Part shown: positions 8,046 to 15,890 of the stretch, one piece after another | How positions within the stretch are numbered: the first letter of the stretch is position 1 | Layout: each line of letters opens with the position of its first letter | Assembly: GCA_036502405.1 (NCBI GenBank) | Contig: DASXYP010000100.1 | Location: 1 to 26,417, forward strand | DNA: 26,417 nt | Source of the DNA: Chersky-806 sp036502405 | GTDB taxonomy: Bacteria; Actinomycetota; Acidimicrobiia; IMCC26256; JAENVU01 | Reading direction: 5' to 3' | The notes under the pieces: model-generated | Databases searched by the model: none | Told to the model about the DNA's origin: nothing | Seen by the model: only the letters and a program-made list of their open reading frames with translations | Translations under genes and position numbers: made by a program

Positions 8046-9275
8046 ATGGCCGTACCCGGAGTCGCGTCGAAGCGCGTCCCGATGCTCCTCTACGCCGCCG
8101 TCGGTCTGGAGGCGCTCGGGTACGGCGCGATCTTCGCTCTCCTCGCGGAGCTGCAGGACAAGTACGACCTTCCTACCTGGGGCCTCGGGCTCATCGGCGG
8201 GACCAGCTTCCTCGCCGCGCTGGCGGCGCAGATCGGGCTCGCGCGCTACGCCGACCGCGGCCACACACGCCTGCTGCTGCGCGCCGGGCTCGCGGTCGCC
8301 GCGCTCGGAATGCTCTGGTTCGGCATCGCGTCGAACCTCTGGGAGTTCGTCGGTTCGCGCCTGCTGCTCGGCCTCGGGTCGGGCATGTTCATCCCGGCCG
8401 CGCGCCGCGTCGCGGTCACGCGCGCCGGACCGCACTCGGGCGAAGCGCTCGGGCGCATGGCGAGCGTCGAGGTCGGTGGCTTCATCTGCGGCCCGCCCCT
8501 CGCCGCGTTGATCGCGGCCGGGTTCGGGTTGCACGCACCGTTCATCGTCATCGCGGCCGCACTCGCGCTCACCTCGCCGGCGGTCGCCCGGCTCGACGAG
8601 CCCCCGGTGTTCGACAAGCAGCCCAAGCAGGGGCTGCGGGTGCTCGTCCGCATCCGGGGGGTGCGCGCCGGCCTGGCGATGGCGACCGCGCTGTACCTGT
8701 CGATCGGCGTGTTCGAGACGATCTGGGCCAGGTACCTGTCCGACCTCGGAGCGAGTACCGCGGTCATCGCGGTCACGCTCGCGGTCTTCGCGCTCCCACT
8801 CGTCGCGCTCAGCCCGTTCGGCGGCCGGCTTGCGGACCGGCGCGGCCCGGCGCGCATCGGCGTCGTCGCGCTCTTGTGCTCGGTGCCGATCATCGCGTTG
8901 TACGGCGTGGTCGGGTCCGTGTTCGCGGCCGGTGCGCTCGCCCTCGTGCACTGCGTCATGGACTCGGTCACGACGCCGTCGAGCCAATCCGCGGTCGCGC
9001 GCTCGTCCCCGCCGTCCCTCACCGCCGCGGGTCAGGGGCTCTACGGCGCGGTCGCGGCAGCCGCCGCGGCGATCGCCGCGTTCAGCGCGGCACCGATCTA
9101 CGACGCGGCCGGGGTCGAGACGATGTGGATCGTCACCGCCGTCGGGGTCGGGCTGCTGACCGTGCTCGCGTTCGTGTGGGGTCGGGGGACGCCGGTGTCC
9201 GAGCCCGCGACCGTCGACGAGCCGGAGGACGCCTCCCCGATCCCGGGCCCGGAGGCCGAACCGCTCGCGGGATAG
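8046..9275 (+). CDS. Major facilitator superfamily transporter
   Basis: A 409-residue integral membrane protein with about 12 hydrophobic helices. It shows the MFS motif A-like loops GLARYADRGHTRLLL (64-78) and GGRLADRRGPARIG in the second half, which is the internal repeat typical of the family. The last 35 residues form an acidic, proline-rich cytoplasmic tail. Substrate and direction are not predictable; drug-efflux-like MFS members share these motifs. It precedes an SDR by 11 bp and an acyl-CoA ligase after that, so import of an acid that is then activated to CoA is a reasonable inference. Export of a product is the alternative. Confidence 0.88.
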   Translation: MAVPGVASKRVPMLLYAAVGLEALGYGAIFALLAELQDKYDLPTWGLGLIGGTSFLAALAAQIGLARYADRGHTRLLLRAGLAVAALGMLWFGIASNLWEFVGSRLLLGLGSGMFIPAARRVAVTRAGPHSGEALGRMASVEVGGFICGPPLAALIAAGFGLHAPFIVIAAALALTSPAVARLDEPPVFDKQPKQGLRVLVRIRGVRAGLAMATALYLSIGVFETIWARYLSDLGASTAVIAVTLAVFALPLVALSPFGGRLADRRGPARIGVVALLCSVPIIALYGVVGSVFAAGALALVHCVMDSVTTPSSQSAVARSSPPSLTAAGQGLYGAVAAAAAAIAAFSAAPIYDAAGVETMWIVTAVGVGLLTVLAFVWGRGTPVSEPATVDEPEDASPIPGPEAEPLAG

Positions 9276-9286
9276 GTTCCCGGACC

Positions 9287-10192
9287 ATGGGGATCTGCGA
9301 GGGAAGAGTCGTCATCGTGACCGGCGCGGGCCGGGGGATCGGGCGCGGGCACGCACTCGAGTTCGCGCGCCAGGGCGCCAAGGTCGTGGTCAACGACCTC
9401 GGGGCCGAGGCCGACGGCACCGGTGGGTCGACGGGCCCCGCGGGGGAAGTCGTGGACGCGATCCGAGCGGCCGGCGGCGAAGCCGTAGCCAACGGTGACG
9501 ACGTCGCGGACTGGGACGGCGCGCAGCATCTCGTCCGTACCGCGGTCGACTCGTTCGGCGGGCTCGACGTCCTGGTCAACAACGCGGGGTTCCTGCGCGA
9601 CCGAATGATCGTGTCGACGTCCGAGGAGGAGTGGGACGCGGTGATCCGGGTCCACCTCAAGGGCCACTTCGCCCCGACCCGCTTCGCCGCCGCGTACTGG
9701 CGCGAGCAGCAGAAGGCGGGCGCGACCGTCGACGGACGGGTGATCAACACCAGCAGCGGCGCCGGCCTCATGGGCAGTGTCGGCCAGGGCACCTACAGCG
9801 CGGCGAAGGCGGGGATCGCCGCGCTCACGATGGTGGAGTCCGCCGAGCTCGGGCGCTACGGCGTCACCGCCAACGCGATCGCCCCGGCGGCGCGCACGCG
9901 CATGACCGAGGCCGTGTTCGCCGACACGATGGCCGCGCCGGAGGACGACGCGTTCGACGCGATGGCTCCCGAGAACGTCGCACCGCTGGTCGTGTGGCTC
10001 GGGAGCGCCGAGTCCAAGGGCATCACCGGGCGGGTCTTCGAGGTCGAAGGCGGCATCCTCTCGGTCGCCGACGGGTGGCAGCACGGCCGCCCGGTCGACA
10101 AGGGCGCCCGGTGGGACCCGGCCGAGCTGGGCGCGGTGGTGCGGGACCTGCTCGACGAGGCACCCGCGCCCGCGCCCGTCTACGGAGCCTGA
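9287..10192 (+). CDS. Short-chain dehydrogenase/reductase (3-hydroxyacyl-CoA or steroid dehydrogenase-like)
   Basis: A 301-residue classical SDR. Visible elements are the nucleotide-binding motif TGAGRGIG (12-19), NNAG (98-101), catalytic Ser in NTSSGAG (154-160) and YSAAK with Tyr170 and Lys174. The insert after VVVNDLGAEADGTGGSTGPA and the long C-terminal extension (about 235-301) resemble the dehydrogenase part of HSD17B4/multifunctional-enzyme-type SDRs, which oxidise (R)-3-hydroxyacyl-CoA. That fits a beta-oxidation step missing elsewhere in the window. ATG 9287 is chosen because it lies 11 bp after the transporter stop and gives a normal SDR N-terminus. The exact substrate is inferred. 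Confidence 0.9.
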   Translation: MGICEGRVVIVTGAGRGIGRGHALEFARQGAKVVVNDLGAEADGTGGSTGPAGEVVDAIRAAGGEAVANGDDVADWDGAQHLVRTAVDSFGGLDVLVNNAGFLRDRMIVSTSEEEWDAVIRVHLKGHFAPTRFAAAYWREQQKAGATVDGRVINTSSGAGLMGSVGQGTYSAAKAGIAALTMVESAELGRYGVTANAIAPAARTRMTEAVFADTMAAPEDDAFDAMAPENVAPLVVWLGSAESKGITGRVFEVEGGILSVADGWQHGRPVDKGARWDPAELGAVVRDLLDEAPAPAPVYGA

Positions 10193-10230
10193 TCCCGGCC
10201 CACCGACGCGCTCGGTACGCTCCCGCTCGC

Positions 10231-11676
10231 ATGGACGAGGTGCTCGAGCGATACGGCGTGGCTGCACACGCGCGACTCCGACCCGGCAAGGTCGCGATCG
10301 TCGCGGGAGAGCGCCGGATGACCTACTGCGAGCTCGACGCCGCGGCGACCGCAGCCGCCCACGTCCTGCGGGCACGCGGTGTCGGGCCCGACGCGCGGCT
10401 CGGGATCGCGCTGCGCAACCGGCCCGAGTGGTTCGTCGTCGCGCTGGGAGCGGCGCGGCTCGGCGCCCAGGTCGTCCCGATCCCGTCCGGCGCCACCCCC
10501 GACGAGCGCGCGTACTTCTGCGAAGACGGCGATGTCGCGTTCCTGCTCGACGAGGCCGGGCTCGACGCGTTCCTCGCCGACGCCGACGCCGCGCCGACCG
10601 AACCGGCCGCCGACGCGCTCCCCGACTACGTCGTCCTGCGGCCCTACACGTCGGGGACGACAGGGAGGCCCAAGGCGGTGATCCGGTCCGTCGGCTCGGC
10701 GGAAGCAGCCATCATGGGGATGGTCCGGTACTACGAGTCCTACGGGATCGACGGTCTCGACGAGGTCAACCTCACCGCGTCGCCCCTGCACCACCTTGCC
10801 GGGTTCAGCGGGACGCACAGCGCGCTGATCTTCGGGCACACGTCGGTCCTGCTCGACCACTTCGACGCGGCCGACGCGATCCGGGCGATCGAAGCCGAGC
10901 GCGTCTCGTACTGGATCTGCGCGCCGGTCCATCTCTACCGGCTCACCCAGCTGCCGGCCGAGGTTCGTGAGCGGGCGGACGTCTCGAGCGTCCGCCGGGT
11001 GATGCATGGTTCCGCGCCGTGCGCGCCGAGCGTGAAGCGCGCGGTGATGGAGCTGTTCCCGCCGGGCTCGATCTGGGAGACCTACGGCGGCACCGAGACG
11101 ATGGGCACGGTGATCACGCCCGAGGAGTGGCTCGAGCGCCCGGGGAGCGTCGGGCGTCCCGCGCTCGGCTCGACCATCAAGATCCTGGACGACGACGGGG
11201 TCGAGCTCCCGCCGGGGGAGACCGGGCTCGTCTACATCGGCTCGGACTGGGGCCGCGGCTTCCGCTACTCCGGCCCCGACGAGCTGACCGAGTCGATCTA
11301 CCGCGGGGACCTCGCGACGCTGGGCGACGTCGGGTACGTCGACGAGGACGGGTATCTCTTCGTGGTCGACCGCCGCAAGGACATGGTGATCACCGGCGGC
11401 GCGAACGTCTACCCGGCCGAGGTGGAGGCCGTGCTGGTCCGGCACCCGGGCGTCGCTGAGGTCGCGGTGATCGGCGTGCCCGACGACGAGTACGGCGAGA
11501 TCGTCACTGCGATCGTCGTCCCCGACGGTCAGCTCACCGCCGACGAGGTCATCGCGTTCGCCCGCGAGCATCTCGTCGCGTACAAGTCACCGCGCCGGGT
11601 CGAGCTCGTCGCCGAGCTGCCCCGCGACCCGATGGGCAAGATCCGCAAGCGCGACCTCCGCGACCAGTACGCCTGA
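10231..11676 (+). CDS. AMP-forming acyl-CoA synthetase (FadD-like)
   Basis: A 481-residue ANL-superfamily ligase, slightly short for the group. It would activate a carboxylic acid to acyl-AMP and then acyl-CoA. Motifs in order: phosphate loop YTSGTTGRPKA (139-149), ETYGGTE (283-289), GDVGYVDEDGYLFVVDRRKD (365-384, with the hinge) and C-terminal Lys470 in PMGKIRKRD. All residues needed for both half-reactions are present. It follows the SDR by 38 bp in the same direction. It is the only CoA ligase in the window, so it probably supplies the acyl-CoA for the adjacent dehydrogenases and thiolases. The acid is unknown; FadD3/FadD17-type steroid-ring or side-chain acids are plausible by context only. 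Confidence 0.92.
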   Translation: MDEVLERYGVAAHARLRPGKVAIVAGERRMTYCELDAAATAAAHVLRARGVGPDARLGIALRNRPEWFVVALGAARLGAQVVPIPSGATPDERAYFCEDGDVAFLLDEAGLDAFLADADAAPTEPAADALPDYVVLRPYTSGTTGRPKAVIRSVGSAEAAIMGMVRYYESYGIDGLDEVNLTASPLHHLAGFSGTHSALIFGHTSVLLDHFDAADAIRAIEAERVSYWICAPVHLYRLTQLPAEVRERADVSSVRRVMHGSAPCAPSVKRAVMELFPPGSIWETYGGTETMGTVITPEEWLERPGSVGRPALGSTIKILDDDGVELPPGETGLVYIGSDWGRGFRYSGPDELTESIYRGDLATLGDVGYVDEDGYLFVVDRRKDMVITGGANVYPAEVEAVLVRHPGVAEVAVIGVPDDEYGEIVTAIVVPDGQLTADEVIAFAREHLVAYKSPRRVELVAELPRDPMGKIRKRDLRDQYA

Positions 11677-11698
11677 CCAGGTTCTGCCCTGGCGCGGA

Positions 11699-11786
11699 GT
11701 GCCTGGGGCGTGTCGCGGCTATCGCAGAACGGTTGCTGCGGAGCGCAGGCGGGAGCGGGCACGAAGTGCCGACGCCGGAGCGACCG
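11699..11786 (-). repeat. 88-bp structured intergenic repeat, copy 2 (inverted with respect to copy 1)
   Basis: Read on the minus strand, this segment matches 7001-7088 without gaps and with 8 substitutions. It starts at the base after the stop codon of the minus-strand thiolase and fills the convergent gap with the acyl-CoA ligase. The GCAC-TTC-GTGC and TGCG-N3-CGCA mini-hairpins are kept, whereas the outer GCTCCCGC arm has two changes on its partner side (GCGATAGC). Confidence 0.9.
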
Positions 11787-12998
11787 TCAACGGAGGCGTT
11801 CGACGATCATGGCCATGCCCTGCCCGCCGCCGACGCACATCGTCTCGAGGCCGTAGCGCGCGTCGGCGTCCTCGAGCCCGTTGAGCAACGTCGTCATGAT
11901 GCGGGCGCCCGTCATCCCGAACGGGTGGCCGAGCGCGATCCCTCCGCCGTGGACGTTGAGCTTCTCCCACGGGATGCCGAGGTGCTTCGCCGAGGGGATC
12001 ACCTGGGCCGCAAAGGCCTCGTTGATCTCGACGAGGTCGATGTCGTCCATCGTGAGCCCGGCTCGGGCGAGCGCCTGACGGGAGGCGCCGATCGGCCCGA
12101 GGCCCATGATCTCCGGGTTGAGCGCGGAGACCCCGCTCGACACGACGCGCGCGAGCGGCGTGATCCCGAGCTCGTTGGCGCGGGTGTCGCTCATGACGAC
12201 GACCGCGGCCGCGCCGTCGTTGAGGGGGCACGCGTTGCCTGCCGTCACGGTGCCGTCGGGGCGGAAGACCGGCTTCAGCTGCGCGAGCTTCTCGGCCGTC
12301 GTGTCGGGTCGGGGACCGTCGTCCTTGCTGACCACGGTGCCGTCAGGCGTCGTCACCGGCGTGATCTCCCGCTCGAAGAAGCCGTTCTCCTGCGACTGGA
12401 CCGAGCGCTGCTGCGAGCGGGCCGCGAACTCGTCCATCTCCTCGCGCGTCACCCCTTCGGCCTGCACCACGTTCTCCGCGGTCTGGCCCATCGCGATGTA
12501 GACGTCAGGCAGGCCGGGGCCGGGCGTCCAGGTCGGGGCGCCGGCCTCCTGGCGCGCCTTCGAACGGGACCGGGAATCCGAGAACCGGTCGTTGGTGGTG
12601 CCCGGGCCACCGTCCGAGCGGCCCTTGTCGAAGCGGCTCACGCACTCGACGCCTGCGGCGACGAACACGTCGCCCTCTTCGCACCTGATCGCGTGCGCGG
12701 CCATGCGGATCGTCTGCAGGCTCGACGAGCAGTAGCGGTTCACGGTCGTGCCGGGGACGTCACCGAGCTCGGCCAGGATCGCGACGACGCGTCCGAGGTT
12801 GTAGCCCTGCTCACCCGCGGGCTGCGCGCAGCCGATGATCACGTCCTCGATCGTCGACGGGTCGAGCTGGAGCACCTTGTCGAGCGCGGCGCGCACGATC
12901 CCGGCGGCGAGGTCGTCGGGGCGCAGGTCGACGAGAGAGCCTTTGTTCGCTCGACCGATCGGCGTGCGAGCGGTGGCGACGATGACCGCTTCGGGCAT
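11787..12998 (-). CDS. Thiolase (acetyl-CoA acetyltransferase / 3-ketoacyl-CoA thiolase family)
   Basis: A 403-residue thiolase with intact catalytic residues: Cys90 in VNRYCSSSLQ, NEAF (326-329), His358 in GGGIALGHPFGMTG and Cys388 in MCVGGGQGMAMIVE. Compared with the plus-strand thiolase it has a Ser/Arg/Lys-rich insertion near 134-150 and an NRYCSSS rather than DRQCGSS nucleophile segment, so the two are distinct subfamilies and not a recent duplication. A strong AGGAGG site lies 9 bases before ATG 12998. It is downstream of the epoxide-hydrolase-like gene by 42 bp, probably in one operon. The chain length or ring acid it cleaves is unknown. Confidence 0.93.
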   Translation of the reverse strand: MPEAVIVATARTPIGRANKGSLVDLRPDDLAAGIVRAALDKVLQLDPSTIEDVIIGCAQPAGEQGYNLGRVVAILAELGDVPGTTVNRYCSSSLQTIRMAAHAIRCEEGDVFVAAGVECVSRFDKGRSDGGPGTTNDRFSDSRSRSKARQEAGAPTWTPGPGLPDVYIAMGQTAENVVQAEGVTREEMDEFAARSQQRSVQSQENGFFEREITPVTTPDGTVVSKDDGPRPDTTAEKLAQLKPVFRPDGTVTAGNACPLNDGAAAVVVMSDTRANELGITPLARVVSSGVSALNPEIMGLGPIGASRQALARAGLTMDDIDLVEINEAFAAQVIPSAKHLGIPWEKLNVHGGGIALGHPFGMTGARIMTTLLNGLEDADARYGLETMCVGGGQGMAMIVERLR

Positions 12999-13040
12999 GG
13001 TGGAACGCCTCCTGGAGAGAAGAGAGTGGTGGTCGGGACG

Positions 13041-13418
13041 TCAGCCGGCCAGCTCGGTGAGCTGGTTGGTCATCGAGGTGAGGTCGAAGTAGTCGCGCCA
13101 CAGCGTGATCTTGCTGTCGTGCACCTCGAACACGCCGGCGACGGGCAGCTCCATCCACTTCCCGCCCTTGCCGAAGCGGTCCGTCCGCTCGTTGAGCACG
13201 AGGGTGCCCGACGCGATCTGGCGGTGGACGACCCAGTCGACCTCGTCGAGCATCCCGACCATCGGGCCGAGGACGCTCTTGATGCCGTCGGGGCCCGAGA
13301 CCTTGCCCATCGGGACGTTGTCGTACTCGACGTCGGAACTGACGAGCTCGCACGCCGCGTCCAGGTCCATCTGCTGGATCCGTTCCATGAACTCGTTGAC
13401 GATGTCTTCGGCAGCCAT
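13041..13418 (-). CDS. Limonene-1,2-epoxide hydrolase family protein (EphG-like)
   Basis: A 125-residue single-domain cone-fold protein (SnoaL/NTF2-like). Residues matching the limonene-epoxide-hydrolase active site are all present: Tyr32 and Asn34 in VEYDNVPMG, Arg78 and Asp80 in NERTDRF, and Asp109 in WRDYFD. In the family the Asp-Arg-Asp set with Tyr/Asn activates water to open an epoxide. Mycobacterial EphG (Rv2740), of similar size, accepts sterol epoxides. I chose ATG 13418 because GGAGG lies 5 bases upstream; a GTG two codons earlier would overlap that site. It leads a two-gene unit with a thiolase, which suggests catabolism of an epoxidised cyclic lipid. A non-hydrolytic SnoaL-like role is less likely given the intact residues. 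Confidence 0.8.
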   Translation of the reverse strand: MAAEDIVNEFMERIQQMDLDAACELVSSDVEYDNVPMGKVSGPDGIKSVLGPMVGMLDEVDWVVHRQIASGTLVLNERTDRFGKGGKWMELPVAGVFEVHDSKITLWRDYFDLTSMTNQLTELAG

Positions 13419-13524
13419 CTCCACCTCCGCGTCGGCGCCGCATCATGGCACGGCCGACCTGGGCCGCGAGACGCCGGCCCGGCCACTTTTGACGGCGCCC
13501 GCGCGGTCCGCGAGCGTGACGCCC

Positions 13525-14001
13525 ATGTTGAGCTGGGGCGAGTTCGCCGGCGCCGAGCCGGACCTCGCCGCGCGCGGGCGGTCGCTGCTCTACCAGTTCG
13601 GGGTCGGGCTCGGGTTCCTGGGCACGGTGCGCGGCGACGGCGGCCCGCGGCTCCACCCGGTGTGCCCGATCCTCACCGATGACGGGCTGTACCTCTTCGT
13701 CGTCGCGTCGCCGAAGCGGTCGGACCTGCACCGCGACCCGCGGTACGCGTTGCACGGTTTCCCGGTGCCGGACAACGAGGACGCGTTCTATCTGACCGGC
13801 GTGGCGGAGTCGCAATCGGACGCGGACCTTCGTGCGCGGATCAGCCGGCAGTACCTCGCCCTCGAGCGCGAGATGGATGCCGAGCCACCGGGCTTCGCGG
13901 ACGAGGAGCTGTTCGAGCTGCACGTCGGCACCTGCCTCTCCACCACGACGACCGGGCACGGCGACTGGAACCCGAAGCACGCGGTCTGGAGGGCTCCGTG
14001 A
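13525..14001 (+). CDS. Pyridoxamine 5'-phosphate oxidase-like FMN split-barrel protein
   Basis: A 158-residue protein whose centre (LGTVRGDGGPRLHPVCPI, LYLFVVASPKRSDLHRDPRY) follows the flavin-binding split-barrel pattern of the pyridoxamine-phosphate-oxidase-like superfamily. In actinobacteria this superfamily includes FMN- and F420-dependent reductases and heme-binding proteins. The segment ending FPVPDNEDAFYLTGVAE is also typical. Cofactor and substrate cannot be told apart by eye. ATG 13525 is taken as the start, since earlier in-frame codons lack a plausible protein N-terminus, although its ribosome site is weak. Its stop overlaps the next start by 4 bp (GTGA), which couples it to the lipoprotein gene. 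Confidence 0.78.
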   Translation: MLSWGEFAGAEPDLAARGRSLLYQFGVGLGFLGTVRGDGGPRLHPVCPILTDDGLYLFVVASPKRSDLHRDPRYALHGFPVPDNEDAFYLTGVAESQSDADLRARISRQYLALEREMDAEPPGFADEELFELHVGTCLSTTTTGHGDWNPKHAVWRAP

Positions 14002-14501
14002 CCCGAAGGGCGCCGCTCGCGATGTCCGGCGCGGTCACGCTGGTCGCCGTGCTCGCGCTCGGCGCCTGCACCGGATCCTCCGGTTCGTCGCCGTCGTCGG
14101 CCGACGACTCGACGACGACCTCCACCGCGCCGAAGCAGGCGTCGGCGTGGGTGAAGCAGTGGCGCGCCGCGCTCGTCGGCACGTACGCCACCGCGCAGCA
14201 GGCGTTCCTCGCCGCGATCCAGGGCGGCGAGACCGCCGAGGTCCAAGCCGCGGGGCACAAGGTCGCCGACGCCAACGCCGCCCTCCGGGCCGCGATCACC
14301 GGTGCCGGCGCGCCGCCGGCGACGGACGCGAAGGCCGCGGCGAAGCTGCTCGCGGGGCTCGGAACCGAGGCATCCGTGGTCGCCGAGGTGCTGCGCACGT
14401 GCACGGGGGCGAGCGAGCAGTGCCAGGCCGCGGTGACCGAGTACGGCGACAACAACTCCCAGCAGATCGTGCCGGCGCTCACCGCGCTCGGCGTGCGGTG
14501 A
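13998..14501 (+). CDS. Small predicted lipoprotein of unknown function
   Basis: A 167-residue protein with a type II signal peptide: a short basic N-terminus (MTRR), a hydrophobic core and the lipobox LGAC with Cys24 as the lipidation site. After a Ser/Thr-rich linker (about 25-48), the mature domain is a helical, Ala-rich region with two cysteines in RTCTGASEQCQ that may form a disulfide. I recognise no family. It starts with GTG overlapping the upstream stop, and its own stop overlaps the DUF2252 start in the same way. It should sit on the outer face of the cytoplasmic membrane, while both operon partners look cytoplasmic. Confidence 0.82.
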   Translation: MTRRAPLAMSGAVTLVAVLALGACTGSSGSSPSSADDSTTTSTAPKQASAWVKQWRAALVGTYATAQQAFLAAIQGGETAEVQAAGHKVADANAALRAAITGAGAPPATDAKAAAKLLAGLGTEASVVAEVLRTCTGASEQCQAAVTEYGDNNSQQIVPALTALGVR

Positions 14502-15859
14502 TCTCCGAGCCGACCGCGCCCCGCACCGGCCGGGCCCGGGGGAAGGCGTGCCGCGGCGACGTCCCCCGGACCAGCCACGCCCGGTGCGAGCCGCGCGACG
14601 ACGGCGTGGACCCGATCGCGGTGCTCGAGGAGACGAGCCGGGGCCGGGTGCAGGAGCTCGTGGCGATCCGGTACGGCCGGATGCTCGTCTCGCCGTTCGC
14701 CTACCTGCGGGGGTCGCCGGCGGTGATGGCGGCCGACCTCGCGACGACGCCCCGCACCGGTCTCGACGTGCAGATCTGTGGTGACGCGCACCTCCTCAAC
14801 TTCGGGCTGTTCGCGACGCCGGAGCGGAACCTGATCTTCGACGTCAACGACTTCGACGAGACGCTCCCCGGCCCGTGGGAGTGGGACGTGAAGCGCCTCG
14901 CGATCAGCGTGGTGGTGGCCGGACGCGACCACGGCCTGCCCGAGGACCAGTGCGCGGACGCGGCGCGCCGGTGCGCGCAGATCTACCGGGGGCTCATGGC
15001 CTCGTTCGCGGGCATGGGTCAGCTCGACGTGTGGTACTCCCGGGTCGAGCCACTGGCGTTCCTCGAGCAGATCGACGCGGTGTCTCGGCGTGCCCTCGAG
15101 CGCAACCTGCGGCGGGCCCAGCGGCACACGAACCTCGGCACCCTGACTTCGCTCACCGAGATGGTCGACGGCCGGCGACGCATCATCGACAACCCGCCGC
15201 TCGTGGTGCACCTCGACGCAATGGACGTGAACCTCGTCGAGCACGAGCTCACCGGGGTGATGCGCGCCTACCGCTCGTCCGTCTCGGACGAGCACCAAGT
15301 GCTGCTCGACCGGTTCGACCTCGTCGACTTCGCGCACAAGGTCGTAGGGGTAGGGAGCGTCGGGACCCGTTGCTTCGTGGCGCTGCTCGTCGACACGCAG
15401 ACCGACACGCCGTTGTTCCTGCAGCTGAAGCAGGCGATCCCGTCGGTGCTGGAGCCGTTCCTCGAGCCCAGCCGGTACGCGAACCACGGCCAGCGAGTAG
15501 TGGTCGGGCAACGGATCATGCAGGCCGCGAGCGACATCTTCCTGGGCTGGACGCTCGGCCCGCGCGGCCGCTCGTACTACGTGCGCCAGCTCCACGACAT
15601 GAAGGGCTCCATCCGGCTGGAGGAGCTACCGGGCCCGCTCTTCGCCGAGTACGCCGGCTTGTGCGGCTGGGCGCTCGCCCGTGCGCACGCCCGCTGCGGC
15701 CAGTCCGCGGCGATCAGCGGCTACCTCGGGCGGGGTGAGGTGTTCGACGACGCGCTGGTCGCGTACGCACTGGCGTACGCCGACCAGAACGAGCGCGACT
15801 ACGCGGCGTTTCGCACCGCGGTGGACGCGGGACGGCTCCCGGCCGCCCCGGGCGTCTGA
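14498..15859 (+). CDS. DUF2252 family protein (kinase-like fold)
   Basis: A 453-residue protein with the hallmark DUF2252 motifs ICGDAHLLNFG (93-103), IFDVNDFDET (113-122) and WEWDVKRLAIS (127-137), and QLHDMKGSIRLEEL farther on. The GDxHxxNF and DFD elements resemble the catalytic and metal-binding loops of aminoglycoside-phosphotransferase-like kinases, so a phosphotransferase activity is plausible, but no substrate is known for the family. The GTG start at 14498 overlaps the lipoprotein stop by 4 bp, and no better start exists nearby; the first 35 residues are Arg/Pro-rich and may be poorly structured. It ends 31 bp before a convergent hydrolase gene. Confidence 0.88.
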   Translation: MISEPTAPRTGRARGKACRGDVPRTSHARCEPRDDGVDPIAVLEETSRGRVQELVAIRYGRMLVSPFAYLRGSPAVMAADLATTPRTGLDVQICGDAHLLNFGLFATPERNLIFDVNDFDETLPGPWEWDVKRLAISVVVAGRDHGLPEDQCADAARRCAQIYRGLMASFAGMGQLDVWYSRVEPLAFLEQIDAVSRRALERNLRRAQRHTNLGTLTSLTEMVDGRRRIIDNPPLVVHLDAMDVNLVEHELTGVMRAYRSSVSDEHQVLLDRFDLVDFAHKVVGVGSVGTRCFVALLVDTQTDTPLFLQLKQAIPSVLEPFLEPSRYANHGQRVVVGQRIMQAASDIFLGWTLGPRGRSYYVRQLHDMKGSIRLEELPGPLFAEYAGLCGWALARAHARCGQSAAISGYLGRGEVFDDALVAYALAYADQNERDYAAFRTAVDAGRLPAAPGV

Positions 15860-15890
15860 GCCGGATCCGTGCCCTCCGCGGCGCCGACCT

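Noticed and set aside
7025..9286. Long plus-strand open frame running in front of the SDR (part of a 1055-codon frame)
   Set aside because: Only the part from 9287 has protein-family content. The upstream part is out of frame with or opposite to the LLM oxidoreductase and MFS genes.
11787..12998. Second thiolase as a recent duplicate of the first, carrying its downstream repeat along
   Set aside because: The nucleophile motifs (NRYCSSS against DRQCGSS), lengths and an internal insertion differ throughout, while the downstream repeats are about 91% identical, so the repeat is younger than any thiolase duplication.
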